Positions 42,695 to 54,891 of a stretch of 64,000 nucleotides of DNA are shown in pieces. The translations under genes were made by a program, and so were the position numbers. Below the pieces are notes generated by a model, which made no database searches, was not told where the DNA came from, and saw only the letters and a list, made by a program, of their open reading frames with translations. This DNA is from Conchocele bisecta. Lineage: Eukaryota > Mollusca > Bivalvia > Lucinida > Thyasiridae. The stretch covers positions 116,472,067-116,536,066 of the forward strand of contig CM055265.1 of assembly GCA_029237695.1 (NCBI GenBank), read 5' to 3'. Within the stretch, counting starts at the first letter, position 1. Every line of letters begins with the position of its first letter.

Positions 42695-43740
42695 TATGAC
42701 GGGGGATTACAGTCAATAACGCGAGGGTAGCTCGCGAGTTAAAATACAGCACGCGAGCTCTTAAATAGCTCGCGTGCTTCTTTTACCTCACGTGGTAAAT
42801 GTAGCTCGTGTGGTACATTAAGCACGCGAGCTTGTAATTAGTAGCACGCGTGGTAAATGTTGCTCGCGTGCTAATGACGGGGCAAGACTCGGGGGATTAC
42901 AGTCAATAACGCAAGGGTAGCTCGCGAGTTAAAATACAGCACGCGAGATCTTAAATAGCTCGCGTGCTTCTTTTACCTCACGTGGTAAATGTAGCTCGTG
43001 TGGTACATTAAGCACGCGAGCTTGTAATTAGTAGCACGCGTGGTAAATGTTGCTCGCGTGCTAATGACGGGGCAAGACAGTCAATACACGACGTCTTACT
43101 GTAGCTCGCGTGGGTCTTATACCTCGCGTGTTAAAGTAACCACGCGTGCTGTTGCTTAGGCTCGCGAGCTGAAGAATGGCTCGTGTGCATATTGTAGCTC
43201 GCGTCCAACAATGACCACGCGAGCTATTTAAGGGCTCGCGTGCTATAATGGCTCGCGTGGGTCTTGTACCTCGCGTGCTAAAGTAACCACGCGTGCTGTT
43301 GTTTAGGCTCGCGTGTTGAAGAATGGCTCGTGTGCATATTGTAGCTCGCGTCCTACAATGACCACACGAGCTATTTTAAGGGCTCGTGTGCTATAATGGC
43401 TCGCGTGGGTCTTGTACCTCGCGTGCTAAAGTAACCACGCGTGCTGTTGTTTATGCTCGCGTGCTGAAGAATAGCTCGTGTGCATATTGTAGCTCGCGTC
43501 ATACAATGACCACGCGAGCTATTTTAAGGGCTCGTGTGCTATAATGGCTCGCCTGGGTCTTGTACCTCGCGTGCTAAAGTAATCACGCGTGCTGTTGTTT
43601 TGGCTCGCGTGCTGAAGAATGGCTCGTGTGCATATTGCAGCTCGCGTCCTACAATGACCACGCGAGCTCTTTTAAGGGCTCGTGTGGTTACAATTCAGCT
43701 CGTGTGGTAGTAACAACCAATCACAACGTATGTTACAAAT
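42695..43740. repeat. Left satellite TIR of the 10.9-kb element
   Basis: A roughly 195-bp subunit (GGGGGATTACAGTCAATAAC through GCTAATGACGGGGCAAGAC) is present twice (42699-42890 and 42891-43078), followed by about four copies of a roughly 155-165-bp unit with CTCGCGTGGGTCTTGTACCT, CGTGCTAAAGTAACCACGCG, GAAGAATGGCTCGTGTGCAT and ACCACGCGAGCTATTTTAAG. Motif spacing is close to 15-20 bp. It ends in a shared CAACCAATCACA segment. Confidence 0.85.
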
Positions 43741-45249
43741 ATATCCGGGCCGCCATTTAAACCTGTCCGAAAAACAACAACAACAGCAGCATGGTCAGAG
43801 TCCGCTTCTATTTTGTTGTTGTTGTTGTATGTCTGAGATTCAGCCGCTGACTTAATAGTTGTTCGCTTTGTTGATTAGGGCCATGCAGAATGTATGTTAC
43901 GGTACTATTTGGCATGTAAGCCCAAATATTTATGGTGATTTCGTATAAAAATAAAAGCTGACCGACCCTATCTAGAAAATCCGGGACCGTTGCCCGCACC
44001 ACATTTTCATTTATTTCGCCTGTCTTTCAAGGCAAATTGTACACGCATCACCGGTGTGAGGAGGTGGGGGTCCTCCTCTCCAATGAAATGTTTAAACCTG
44101 CAACACCATAGAGGCGACTTCCTGGCATATGGGCCTCCGTTTTCACCTATTGAATCTTGCATAAGTACAGTGTATGCCTATTATATATCCTGCAAGGCAT
44201 GTAAACGCATCGCTGGTGCAAAGGGTGGTAGGTGAGGTCCTCCAAGAAAACTTTGAAACATACAACACTGTATACGCGATTTATCGGCACATTTACCAGT
44301 TTTCAACTGATTTTTCGCGGCACCCGGAATTTGCTGGCGTACGGAATACTAAGCACTATGTCATAATGAGTACAATCGTCGCGTACGGCGTACTGTAGCT
44401 CGGCGTACGGAATACCCTCTAATTAGGACGGAATCTGGCGTACGCAAAGGGCAATATACCCCTCACGAATACTGCTTGGGCACTACCCCAATAATTTGGT
44501 ATTTTACTGTGTTTATAATGGTAAGTCATGACATTGTGTATACAATGTGTCGCAGGTGAAATTATTATATGGGAATATAGATATTACAAAAACCTGCGTA
44601 TTTGTTATGTATATTCCCATCCAGTCTATAACAAGTGTCATCTGCCGTCAATAGTATAAAACGTAATACTTTTATGTAGCATACTGAACTGTTCTATTTC
44701 AGTACTTATTGGCTGCACTATTGTTCTCCTATCACGCGAATAACACTGGAATGGATGTTATATGCGCATGCAAGACGGCGCACTTTTTCATTCGACGCCA
44801 TTCTCTTCACATCACCATTGTACATATAAAATATATTAAAATAATTGTCTGCTAAATATTGTATTTACAGGTAAAGTTTCGGTATACTATTGTGTATTGC
44901 TGTATTGTCTTGTTTCTAGAGATATGTGCAATATAAATATCAATTTATATTGCAAATATCGCTGGAAATTCATTCAGAAATCGGGAACCGTGTATTGACT
45001 TGTATGGGCACTTTTTAATTCGACGCCATTCTCTTCACATCGCCATTGTACATGTAAAATATATTAACATAATTGTCTGGTAAATATTGTATTTGCAGTT
45101 CTGCGCATCCCACTGTGACTAATGACATCGCTCCAGATAGAGAACATTCACAAACACTTTACCGGCCTTTTTGGGGAGGTTTCCAAGAGTAAGGGGGAAT
45201 AAGAGCCAGACCAGCCACAAATGATTGGATAAATTAAAGTACCACCCTT

Positions 45250-45565
45250 ATGCACCTATAAATGTCGTCACCGCCCTGAGGGTGTGGGTGGGGCAGCCAG
45301 CACGGCACCCACGTGGAATTAGACAATAAAAAATATTCCAGAGACCCGGGAATTAGACAGCCCATTACGCTCTATGGTGGGGCAATTAGACGTCCACCAA
45401 CATCGCAGATACAGGCTTCTATGGGAAAAAGGCGCCCGACCATCGGGAATTAGACACAAATTTAATCCCGACAGTCGGGAATTAGACAGTATATTTTAAC
45501 ATTTGTCGAATTTGTCGGGGGTTGCTCGCCACCCCTCCGGGCGGGGAAAACATTGATCGGTGCAT
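45250..45565. mobile_element. MITE-like element with GAATTAGACA repeats, copy 1
   Basis: The ends are inverted (ATGCACCTATAAATGTCGTC with ACCGCCC, versus GGGCGGGGAAAACATTGATC then GGTGCAT). Five to six GGGAATTAGACA motifs lie inside at irregular 20-55-bp spacing. A second copy is about 300 bp downstream. Confidence 0.6.
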
Positions 45566-45867
45566 TATTTTCCGTAAAACTAATAGCATCATGATCTGAT
45601 GTTGGCTTATACATGTAGTAATAAACTGATAGTCAGGGACACAGTCTAAAATTCAGACAAATGCCACCCCATTGAATAATATTCTAGTTCATGTGCAGCT
45701 TTATATATGCCTTTGTATTCATTTAATAACATAACGTCAAAATTCTAATCATAGTTGCCCAGAGACTTACTTATACTGCTATTATAACTTTCAGATTTCC
45801 TAACATTATATGAATGCTATAATAATAGTCTACGCATATATGGTCTTGTATTATGAAAGGTGAGTGA

Positions 45868-46172
45868 ATTATGCACCTAGTAATGTCTTCCCCGCCCGGT
45901 GGGGGAGGGGGGGGGGGGGGGGGGGGGGGCACACGCGGCGAATTAGACAGCAAAATCTTCCCGACACCCGATAATTAGACAACCAATTATGCCCAAGGGT
46001 GGGGAATTAGACATCCAACACAATTGCATATCAGTTTTATATAGGAAAATGACAGTCCCCACCCTCGGGAATTAGACACATATTTAATATCAACAGTCGG
46101 GAATGTCTATTTCCCGGTGGTCTCCGCCGCCACCCCCCCCCCCCCCGCGAGAAGACATTGATAGGTGCTTGT
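45868..46172. mobile_element. MITE-like element with GAATTAGACA repeats, copy 2
   Basis: Same ends (ATGCACCTAGTAATGTCTTC, and ACATTGATAGGTGC) and internal GAATTAGACA motifs as copy 1, about 75-80 percent similar by eye. It carries a G run of roughly 28 bases at 45903-45930 and a matching C run at 46131-46146 where copy 1 has normal sequence, suggesting homopolymer expansion. Confidence 0.6.
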
Positions 46173-48103
46173 GTAAATGTATAGTACCCGTCCAGAACAT
46201 ACACTCGACGTTTTGTTTTCGAAATAGAATGATAATGAACGTTTTTCTAAAATGTGTCTCAGTGTCTGTGTTCCTAAATCAGAACATGCGTCCAGAACAA
46301 GCATGTGCGTACACTCTACAAAACTGGAATGCTTTAGTAGTTTAAAATATTACATGACATCATTGTGAATATATCTATTATATACATGTATGCATGTTGC
46401 TATTCATCATAGCTAGGTATATATTAACCACGTGATTGCCGATATGGACACAGAACACGTATATGAACTATATATTTGCAGATATGGAACATGTGCAGAC
46501 AAAAATTGACAGTGCGCGGGTAGATATGAACCATGCACATATACATGTGGAACATGGACACGTCCAATACCCTGATCCACTACCCTGATTACATGTACAT
46601 GTAGCTACCATAAAATCACAGATTTACGCTATCTGATACGATGTCAACTGAACACGAATTCATGATGCTTCCCCTTGAACATGCACTCGCCGCTCGTGAG
46701 TTGATCTTTGAACAGTCAGCCTTTGTTGTTCTTTGTATATACAGTTATGAGCGATTTTCGCTTATTGAAGCATGCTATTAAGTAACCCGTCATGCCAGGT
46801 ATACATGTACATATAATTCCTTGTATTTCAACTACACTGCCGAGAGCTAACAACTGTACGAATTTATAACTCTCTGCATATCAGTGTAGGCCCCCCTTAC
46901 CAGACCGTACGGTCATGCTGATATGTGGCTACGATGGTCGCATATGTCGTGTAACCGACTGCTTGGCTGAGCGTACTCATAAACGTCGCACGAGTCTGTA
47001 ACGGACCATGGTCACACTTCGCCAAAATGGACATACTTTTCATGAATTCTGAAAGATCGCCAATAGCCTATACTTATTGCTATACTTATTAAGTAGGTAT
47101 TGAATCTGCCTTCAAACCACCTATCATGCATTTATGATTCACTGTAAATGGACACTAATGTTTATTATTGCTCATGATGGATAAAAATAGGCCCAGCTGG
47201 TGTCTGTGATGGTGGCCTCTGTGCATGCCCCCCTTGGGTCCGGTACTGCGGTTGCTATCATAGACTCATTGATGTCATTGAGATGGACTCGAGATAACAC
47301 TGTGCTTCTAAATTAATGCTGCGCACTAATGTTGGTACAGTACATGTATCTGATGTCTCTGACAGCAACTCCAGTTCTTGCCTTTATGGGTTGAGTACTG
47401 TACTTGCCCTCGGATACACGCATCATTTATTGATCACAGAACGGTGTCCACCCAGACTGAAGATGAACTAAGCCCACTTCTTACATTTTCATATACACAT
47501 GTATGGCTTTGCCATTGCTACATCTGAAAAAAATGAGGAAGATTGTAATGACAGAATATATATGGGCCGCGCTCTGTGAAAACCGGCCTTAATGACAACA
47601 TTTTCGATTTGCACTTTTTTACATTTTTGGATGCGGGCTCCTTTCACAAACAATATGCTGAAAAGAAAATGCAAATATGTTTCATAGTTTTCATAGTTCA
47701 CTTTTTGTAGCACCATGTCAATCACGCCAGGAAAAAAAAGTAACGTCATCGAGAAAATGACGTTATTGAAACGCTGACGTTTGTACAATGCAACACAACA
47801 GCCTACAGTAGAAATGCGTGTTCATAGACTCATTGACTGTGCTTGCTGTAAACTGTATTTGCTGATAAGTTGCACTAAATGTATGTACAAGTGTTAGTAT
47901 GAATACTATCAAACATTGAACAGAATAAAACTATGATAAGTACATGTAGTGAACAAACCAAACGCACCACTATCAATGTTAAATCTATAATCAGCCGACA
48001 TGTGACTTCGTAATTTGCTACTATCGCCAACTATCACATATTGTGCATATACATGTACCGTCAGAAAGATACATTGTAATTATTTGAGAATTTAGTTCAG
48101 AAT

Positions 48104-48544
48104 CTAATTGACGTTATTTACGTAACAGTTAATTGTGACGTCATTTATTGATGTAGACATTACGTCACTCACCAAGGACCAAAAACAAACAACTAAACGA
48201 CGTTCCTGGTGTTTGAAATTGAAACAATCTGTGATTGAAACAAATGCACTATTTTCTGTAGAAATGAATGGCCTGAATTTGGTTAGAATTTGGATAGGCC
48301 TATGGCTGCACATACCAATGAGTTCAGCGCCCGATGGTGTATAGAGGGTAGTCGAACACACCCGGGGAGTTTTAAACACATTAAAAATCGACTGTCCATA
48401 CCCGACTCTCGGAATTAAATTTACATTTCCGAAAGCGGGAGGAATGTTTTCCTGTGTAGCCAATATGACTGACGGACGGTCTTGTGTACATGTACCTCGT
48501 ACTAGCAGGTCTATAGGGAAATCCTGCACTGACCCCGACTCCAT
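48104..48544 (-). CDS. Unassigned open frame inside the 10.9-kb element
   Basis: 146 codons on the minus strand with a normal-looking amino-acid mix (SVQDFPIDLLVRGTCTQDRP, VILATQENIPPAFGNVNLIP, TLYTPSGAELIGMC). A good donor-like site (ATTG|GTATGT) falls near 48328, so it could be an exon rather than a whole gene. I do not recognise the family, and chance or captured host sequence are both possible. Confidence 0.25.
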   Translation of the reverse strand: MESGSVQDFPIDLLVRGTCTQDRPSVILATQENIPPAFGNVNLIPRVGYGQSIFNVFKTPRVCSTTLYTPSGAELIGMCSHRPIQILTKFRPFISTENSAFVSITDCFNFKHQERRLVVCFWSLVSDVMSTSINDVTINCYVNNVN

Positions 48545-48909
48545 CGGCTGCCCACCGCCGCGTCACTGCCCCCACACCGAGAGGGCAGATATTGTTAGGT
48601 GTGTCCGCTTAAAAAAGTTATTGTGTGGGCTACCCGTCTCGATCCTGTCTATGAATTTACTGCCGGTACTGATTTTTATATACGTTTCTTCAAATTTATA
48701 AGTGTACGCATTTATAAACCGTACTTTGTAGATTCCTTCATATGTTTTTATTTGCGTGACTGATGCCCGCGCGACAGCATGCGTATTTATTTAGTAAGTG
48801 GAATGTATAGTTGTTAAAATCAAAAGTGGCCAACAGAACATTCAGGGCAAAATTATCCATTACTGTATATTTTTAAATGTGTGTCGGTTTGAATTTTTGA
48901 TAATGTGTT

Positions 48910-51310
48910 TACCATTTGAAAACAAATATATATACAACTACATAAACCTGTCAATGTCCGGAAAATGTGTCGATATGACATACATGATTGTATAATTGTT
49001 ATAAAATGTTCTGATAAAAATACTGGCAGTAAGTATAATAGTACTGGTGCAAGTATATGTATACACTGTATCCTCTCGTCGGGAACAATTAATTTGAAAT
49101 TGAAATTTGCAATTTACTTGTGTTGCGTTTCAGAAAAAGCACATTCAACGCCTTTGTAAACAAAGAAATGAGTGGCCAACCAAGCCATGATAAAAAGCAC
49201 CGTGGCGTACGTATATGTATTTTGAATTCATGTCTGCACACTATATAATCAAGTTAGTTATTTACACACTAAATTTGTACCGACCACAAAATTGCGACAT
49301 TTGTTTGAAGCGTCTCGTTTGAATTTAGACGCGTTGAATCTGCAAATATAGAAGTTGTGTATTCCAGGGCGGATTCACGTAGGGGAAAACCCGGCGCGCG
49401 CCCCCTCCCCCTAACATTTTGCGAGTAAAGATATGTTTGCTCTAAAATGCGTTATAACGTAGCAAAATGGGGTATATATATCAACAATATTCAGGAGGGC
49501 ATACCGCTGGACCCACCTAGCAGTCTCCCGAGCTCCGCTTGGTCGACGAACAAACGGTGCTAGTTCGAAAATATAGTAAACTGTTTCAATTAAGAAGTCC
49601 CCCGCTAACCTGAAATCCTGGATCCTCTCCTGGTATTTGTTTATATGATTTACACGCCTCCGACAAGAACGTCCCTTTGATAAAAAAAGAAGAAATAAAG
49701 CACGCAGACATCCAGTGTTTAGTAGTAAGTAAATTAACAACGATCTAAAGAAGGATTTCTTAAATTTGTAAATGTTGGAGACCTGTGCATTTGCGCAGCC
49801 TGATCAGGGTCTACACTGATTGCAAAAATGCTAGTAAAATATATGCCATACATTCATATAACCATATTTACAAGTTGTCAATTCAAATAATATTTAACAG
49901 TCATCAAACGGCAATCTTACGGCTGATGTAATGTGATATTTTTGAAAGTCGCCAAAAATTACGTGACATTAGAAGGTACATGCAAGTGGTTGCAGATACA
50001 GATACAAATCAGTAGGCTACATCCCTGGGGCCCGTTTCACTAAACGTCGTAAGACTAAAATGTTCGTAAGTACAAACTTAAGATAGTCTGTAAATTCCAC
50101 ATTAACAACATTTTCCTGTAAACAATTATTGGATTTACATGTATTGAGCAGCCTATGCTCAATAAATGTAAATTAATCAATTGAAATTTCCAGACGATCC
50201 TAGATTTGCACTTACGAACATTTTAGTCGTACGAAGATTAGTGAAACGGGCCCCCGGTGGCTACAATTATGTTCGCACTAAATATGCCTGTGACACAATA
50301 CCAACACACTAAATACTAAATAATAAAACATGTTTTGCCCAGTGTCACCATGATGCATGCGATATGCGAGGAGCCGCTTAATTATCACTACCATATTAAA
50401 TCGTTTTCCATAGAACGACATCTGTAAACCAAGACCTTTTCATAAATATGATTATGCAATATGAAGATCTACGTAGACACACAATTAAGTCATGAATACA
50501 TGAATAAAGTTTACCCGAGGTTGTCTACATATTTCGAAAATCGGTTGTCACGTTCAAATGAAGGTTAGCGTTACTCATCAACATGCGTAATGCAGTGTAA
50601 TCTATAAATAAATCCCAAAATCGGAACTGGGTTTGTACAGCGTGCACGGTTCCGTCTTAGACGGCCGAAAATACACGACCCCGCTCTAATCTGAACGGGA
50701 CCGTATAGCATAATTAGTAAAGAGCGCACACATGCGCCCCGGGGTCGATCTTAAAGTTGTAAGTATATGTATAGCTGATGGTGGTCGCCAGACAGGATAA
50801 GTTTGTTTTCTATGAGTATTCAGGTTTCAACCCAAATTAAGAAACATGCAGACGCCTACATCTACGCCGACTACAATTGTTCTCGCGTTTGTAATTGTTA
50901 TATAAATATATAAATAAAGTTTAAAAGAAATATTAGCAGTCGTCCAAATAATATATTATGCAAATCATAAATGCAATATGCCCATTTGTATAAAAATAAT
51001 CGACAAAATTACTACGTATTTCCTTGAAGGAAACCGAAGAACTATCTGAACCACTATGAAAACAACTGTACAATTCTGCAACGCATATCCAACATTCAAA
51101 TATTTGTGAGCCGCAAAGCGTACGGCTATAAATATGACAACTTATTGCAATGACGCAACAATTCCAAGTGACAAAATCCGAAGTGACGTTGGTAAATTTA
51201 TGCGTAACTTTGCGACGTCATTTTCAGCTTTTCAGCCTTTCGTGACGTTGTCATTAAGGCTGGTTTTCACAGAGCGCGGCCCATATATATTATTAGTTCA
51301 TTCCCTCGTA
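48910..51310. repeat. Large dispersed repeat, copy B
   Basis: Same orientation as copies A and C. This copy includes an extra segment at 50028-50265 bounded by GGGCCCGTTTCACTAAACGT and ATTAGTGAAACGGGCCCC, an inverted-repeat insertion (TIR at both ends) absent from copies A and C. It also carries a SINE-like relic at 49782-49830. It ends in the TTCACAGAGCGCGGCCCATA segment shared with copy C. Confidence 0.7.
50028..50268. mobile_element. Short TIR insertion in copy B
   Basis: GGGGCCCGTTTCACTAAACG with TCGTAAGACTAAAATGTTCG at the left is mirrored by CGAACATTTTAGTCGTACGA then GATTAGTGAAACGGGCCCCC at the right, giving about 45-bp TIRs. Inside, CTTAAGATAGTCTGTAAATT faces AAATTTCCAGACGATCCTAG. Copies A (39237) and C (58405) lack it, reading CTACGTCC(C/T)TGGTGGCTAC straight through. 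CTGG or CCTGG near the left and GGTGGC at the right leave the target duplication unclear. Confidence 0.75.
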
Positions 51311-52490
51311 TGTGATTGAAACATTATGTTTGCCTAAAACATTTGCTAATTGATAAAGTATTAACAATGTTTAACAAAGCTTAGATGTTGTGCGTCCAAA
51401 TGATATTAGGCCTGTATACTATGACAAATGAGTGTATGTATGGTCCCTGCTATAAATAAACTATTATAATATATTACGAGGCCAAGGACAAACGTTCGAC
51501 CAATCATCAGCTGTGGTGAATCATCTGTACACATATGTAAATTCTATCACTGACCTGGAACAATACATTTGCTAAATATGGTGGTAGTGTGTACTAAATT
51601 TTACTATTATAGTGGACTTGTGAACCAACACGCAGCAAGAACACACACCACGTGTGGGTCATTGAATGTCAAACCACACTGACCTCGATTTGGTCGAAAT
51701 AGACCTACTGCGTATTTATTTTGAGTGTGGAATTTTGCGCTTTTCAATTTTCAATTTTGCGCTTTCCAATTTCTTTTTTTGCATAGCTCACACTATGGGT
51801 CATGCACTAACTATAAATCTTATGTGATAAATAAATGTTACTTATTATGCATCTCTAAACTGTAAGCTGTATTTGGTAGACACATGCTATGTATAGTAAA
51901 TATATATCTACATGCTGGTTCACTTGCCACTTTTTCACCTACATGTATGTGACAAATCACCACTGATCACATGCACGACAGGTGTTCTGGGTCAGATTAT
52001 TATTATTATAATAATAGTAATAACCCGCATTCACATATGCCAGGTTGAGTAAATTGATCATTGTTTGAAAATTGCTCATTGCTCATCAATTATTAATGTT
52101 AATTCATTTTAGTAGTCTGTGGACCCCGTCTCGTCGTGGCGCATCGCCGGCCTACATGAGCTTTATAGACGTCACCATGCTTAGTATTGATCATACATGC
52201 CTTGTTTGTTTCTTATTCCACCTGCGTGTGAACTGAAACTCTTTTGCGAAAATAAACGATTTGTTCCGTTCTGCTATATCATAGTCCCTATTCACAGATA
52301 AAATAAAATAGTTTGTTGGTGAATGAATTTTCCAATCCCACAAACCGGGCCAAAAAATTAATCAGCCAAATCAAACAAACCGGGTAAAAAAATGGACCAT
52401 TCCCACAGACATGTGCGCAAAAAAATAAGCGCCGAAATGTCAGTCTCGTATATAGCAACAAAAACAACAACAACAACAACATATTAACCA
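51311..52490. other. Interior of the 10.9-kb element, right part: no recognised gene
   Basis: Low-complexity and repeat relics only: TTTCAATTTTCAATTTTGCG tandem text near 51742-51770, an ATTATTATTATAATAATAGT run near 51998, and an ACAACAACAACAACAACA run at 52460-52480 that mirrors the TTGTTG run at 43811. Confidence 0.5.
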
Positions 52491-53593
52491 TATACATTTG
52501 TAACAGACGATGTGATTGGTTATTACTACCACACGAGCTAAATTGTAACCACACGAGCCCTTAAAATAGCTTATAGCGAGCCTAAACAACAGCACGCGTG
52601 GTTACTTTAGCACGCGAGGTACAAGACCCACGCGAGCCATTATAGCACACGAGCCCTTAAAATAGCTCGCGTGGTCATTGTAGGACGCGAGCTACAATAT
52701 GCACACGAGCCATTCTTCAGCACGCGAGCCTAAACAACAGCACGCGTGGTTACTTTAGCACGCGAGTACAAGACCCACGCGAGCCATTATACACGCGAGC
52801 CCTTAAAATAGCTCGCGTGGTCATTGTAGGACGCGAGCTACAATATGCACACGAGCCATTCTTCAGCACGCGAGCCTAAACGACAGCACGCGTGGTTACT
52901 TTAGCACGCGAGGTACAAGACCCACGCGAGCCATTATAGCACGCGAGCCCTTAAAAGAGCTCGCGTGGTCATTGTAGGACGCGAGCTACAATATGCACAC
53001 GAGCCATTATTCAGCACGCGAGCCTAAACAACAGCACGCGTGGTTGCTTTAGCACGCGAGGTACAAGACCCACGCGAGCCATTATAGCACGCGAGCCCTT
53101 AAATAGCTCGCGTGTCATTGTAGGACCGAGCTACAATAGCCACACGAGCCATTTATTTCCAGCACGCGAGCCTAAACAACAGCACGCGTGGTTGCTTTAG
53201 CACGCGAGGTACAAGACCCACGCGAGCCATTATAGCACGCGAGCCCTTAAATAGCTCGCGTGGTCATTGTAGGACGCGAGCTACAATATGCACACGAGCC
53301 ATTCTTCAGCTCGCGAGCCTAAGCAACAGCACGCGTGGTTACTTTAGCACGCGAGGTATAAGACCCACGCGAGCTACAGTAAGACGTCGTGTATTGACTG
53401 TCTTGCCCCGTCATTAGCACGCGAGCAACATTTACCACGCGTGCTACTAATTACAAGCTCGCGTGCTTAATGTACCACACGAGCTACATTTACCACGTGA
53501 GGTAAAAGAAGCACGCGAGCTATTTAAGAGCTCGCGTGCTGTATTTTAACTCGCGAGCTACCCTCGCGTTATTGACTGTAATCCCCCGTCATA
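52491..53593. repeat. Right satellite TIR of the 10.9-kb element
   Basis: Reverse complement of the left TIR, with about five copies of the 155-165-bp unit (each with AGCACGCGTGGTTACTTTAG, CACGCGAGGTACAAGACCCA and CGCGAGCTACAATATGCACA) but only one copy of the roughly 195-bp terminal subunit. Small deletions mark individual units (for example at 53110-53160). Confidence 0.85.
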
Positions 53594-54800
53594 GGGGCTT
53601 ACACTGTTCATTAATCATTATGAAGCCTGCACTTTAGTTATGCGGAGAAAACAACCACACAGTCGTAACAATTAGTTAAATCACGTAAATAATTACAGAT
53701 GACCGATGTACTCGTTATATATATTCTCAGGCCAGCGAACTTTGTTTAAGTTATATCTCGGGCAATATACATGTAGCCTAATGCAAAACAGCGATTGATA
53801 CCAGTGTATACCCAGATCAAGCTGCGCATCCGCACATTCTGAACGGGGTCGACCCTGGTTGTACACATATAGTTCAAGGTTTAGTTTGCAGTAAATTTAA
53901 TTCGCGATAATTCTGCTTAATTCCATGTAAATAAAATCAACAAATTTCATTTATTGACACTTTTATAATTTGTGACACTTTCACCAATATTATTTTCGAT
54001 AATCGGTATAAATCCCGTTAATATTGCCGTGAAATCAAGAGAAAACATGCAACGATACAAATATTTACAACCAGTGTAAGTAGTCTTGTAAACTAAAGTA
54101 GTCTGACCAACACTTATAATTCCTGCGTACATGTAAAAAGGGAATTACATTAATTATTTCTAGCCAAATCAAATAAAGATGAAACTATATTAAGTATTGC
54201 AAGTTGAAATTATCGAGATAATAAAATGAGACAAAGTCTATGCTGAAATTACAAATCAGTAGAAAATGTTGGTTACTTTGTTCACTAATAATTTTACCGA
54301 CAACACGGTCATGCCTCGGGCAACAAATAAGCTTTTAGAGTGACCGTAAGCAGGTGCCCGTTTCAACGAATATCACGGAAATTGCCGAAGATTTCCGTGC
54401 TACGCTAATTGGAAAATGAAAACAGATGGTTTCATTATTATTATTATCTAAAAAGGACCAAAATAATATTAACTTAGAAACATATTTTCTTATATCAATA
54501 GATAGAAAAATGAATGAGCTAATTGAAAATACTTGTGCATTTTTTGTAACTATTATTATGAAAAGAGATTTTGCAATTTTCCCAATGAAAATCGAGAAGA
54601 AAAATCACAATTTGCGATATAAATCATATAAAAACTACCGACTACGTTTAAAGCTAAAAAGGACCAAAATATTTTTATTTTAAAAACACAATCGAAACAT
54701 CATCATAAAGTACAATAATTGAAGTTTAAACTGTGACTTGTGCATTTTCAATCGGTTGTGTAGTTTAAAAGTTACTTAAGAAAATGTCTCCTATATAATT

Positions 54801-54847
54801 GTATCCCCCAGACTACCGTCGGGGGATACTATGGATTTGACAGCTCG

Positions 54848-54891
<44 letters not shown>

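Larger units (their letters stand above)
43741..48880. other. Interior of the 10.9-kb element, left part: no recognised gene
   Basis: Holds a TTGTTG run (43811-43828), a tandem pair related to CAAGGCA-TG-ACGCATC (44030-44110 and 44190-44250), a segment TTCGACGCCATTCTCTTCAC duplicated at 44795 and 45020, and two GAATTAGACA elements (45250-45565, 45868-46172). The segment 47540-47770 is an inverted relative of 51150-51300 (shared GGGCCGCGCTCTGTGAAAAC). The only open frame above 120 codons is listed separately. Confidence 0.5.
42695..53593. mobile_element. 10.9-kb element with about 1-kb satellite-like TIRs
   Basis: Tips TATGACGGGGGATTACAGTC (left) and GACTGTAATCCCCCGTCATA (right) are perfect inverted copies. 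GGGGCT is duplicated at 42689-42694 and 53594-53599 and is single in the paralogous site near 41063 (TCTGATCGGGGCTTACACTG). Each TIR is about 1.05 kb and consists almost wholly of CTCGCGTG/CACGCGAG motifs. The interior (43.74-52.49 kb) has no recognised transposase, integrase or polymerase, and includes dispersed-repeat copy B. It is apparently a giant non-autonomous element; the superfamily is not identified. Confidence 0.78.

Noticed and set aside
52491..53593. Repeats with short intervals in the CTCGCGTG arms resembling CRISPR
   Set aside because: The intervals between motifs repeat too, the array is mirrored at 42.7-43.7 kb and bounded by a target duplication, so it is a TIR.
54426..54683. 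Lysine-rich open frame also seen at 3895-4107
   Set aside because: It is part of element X and its similarity between copies is DNA-level repeat similarity with no conserved domain.
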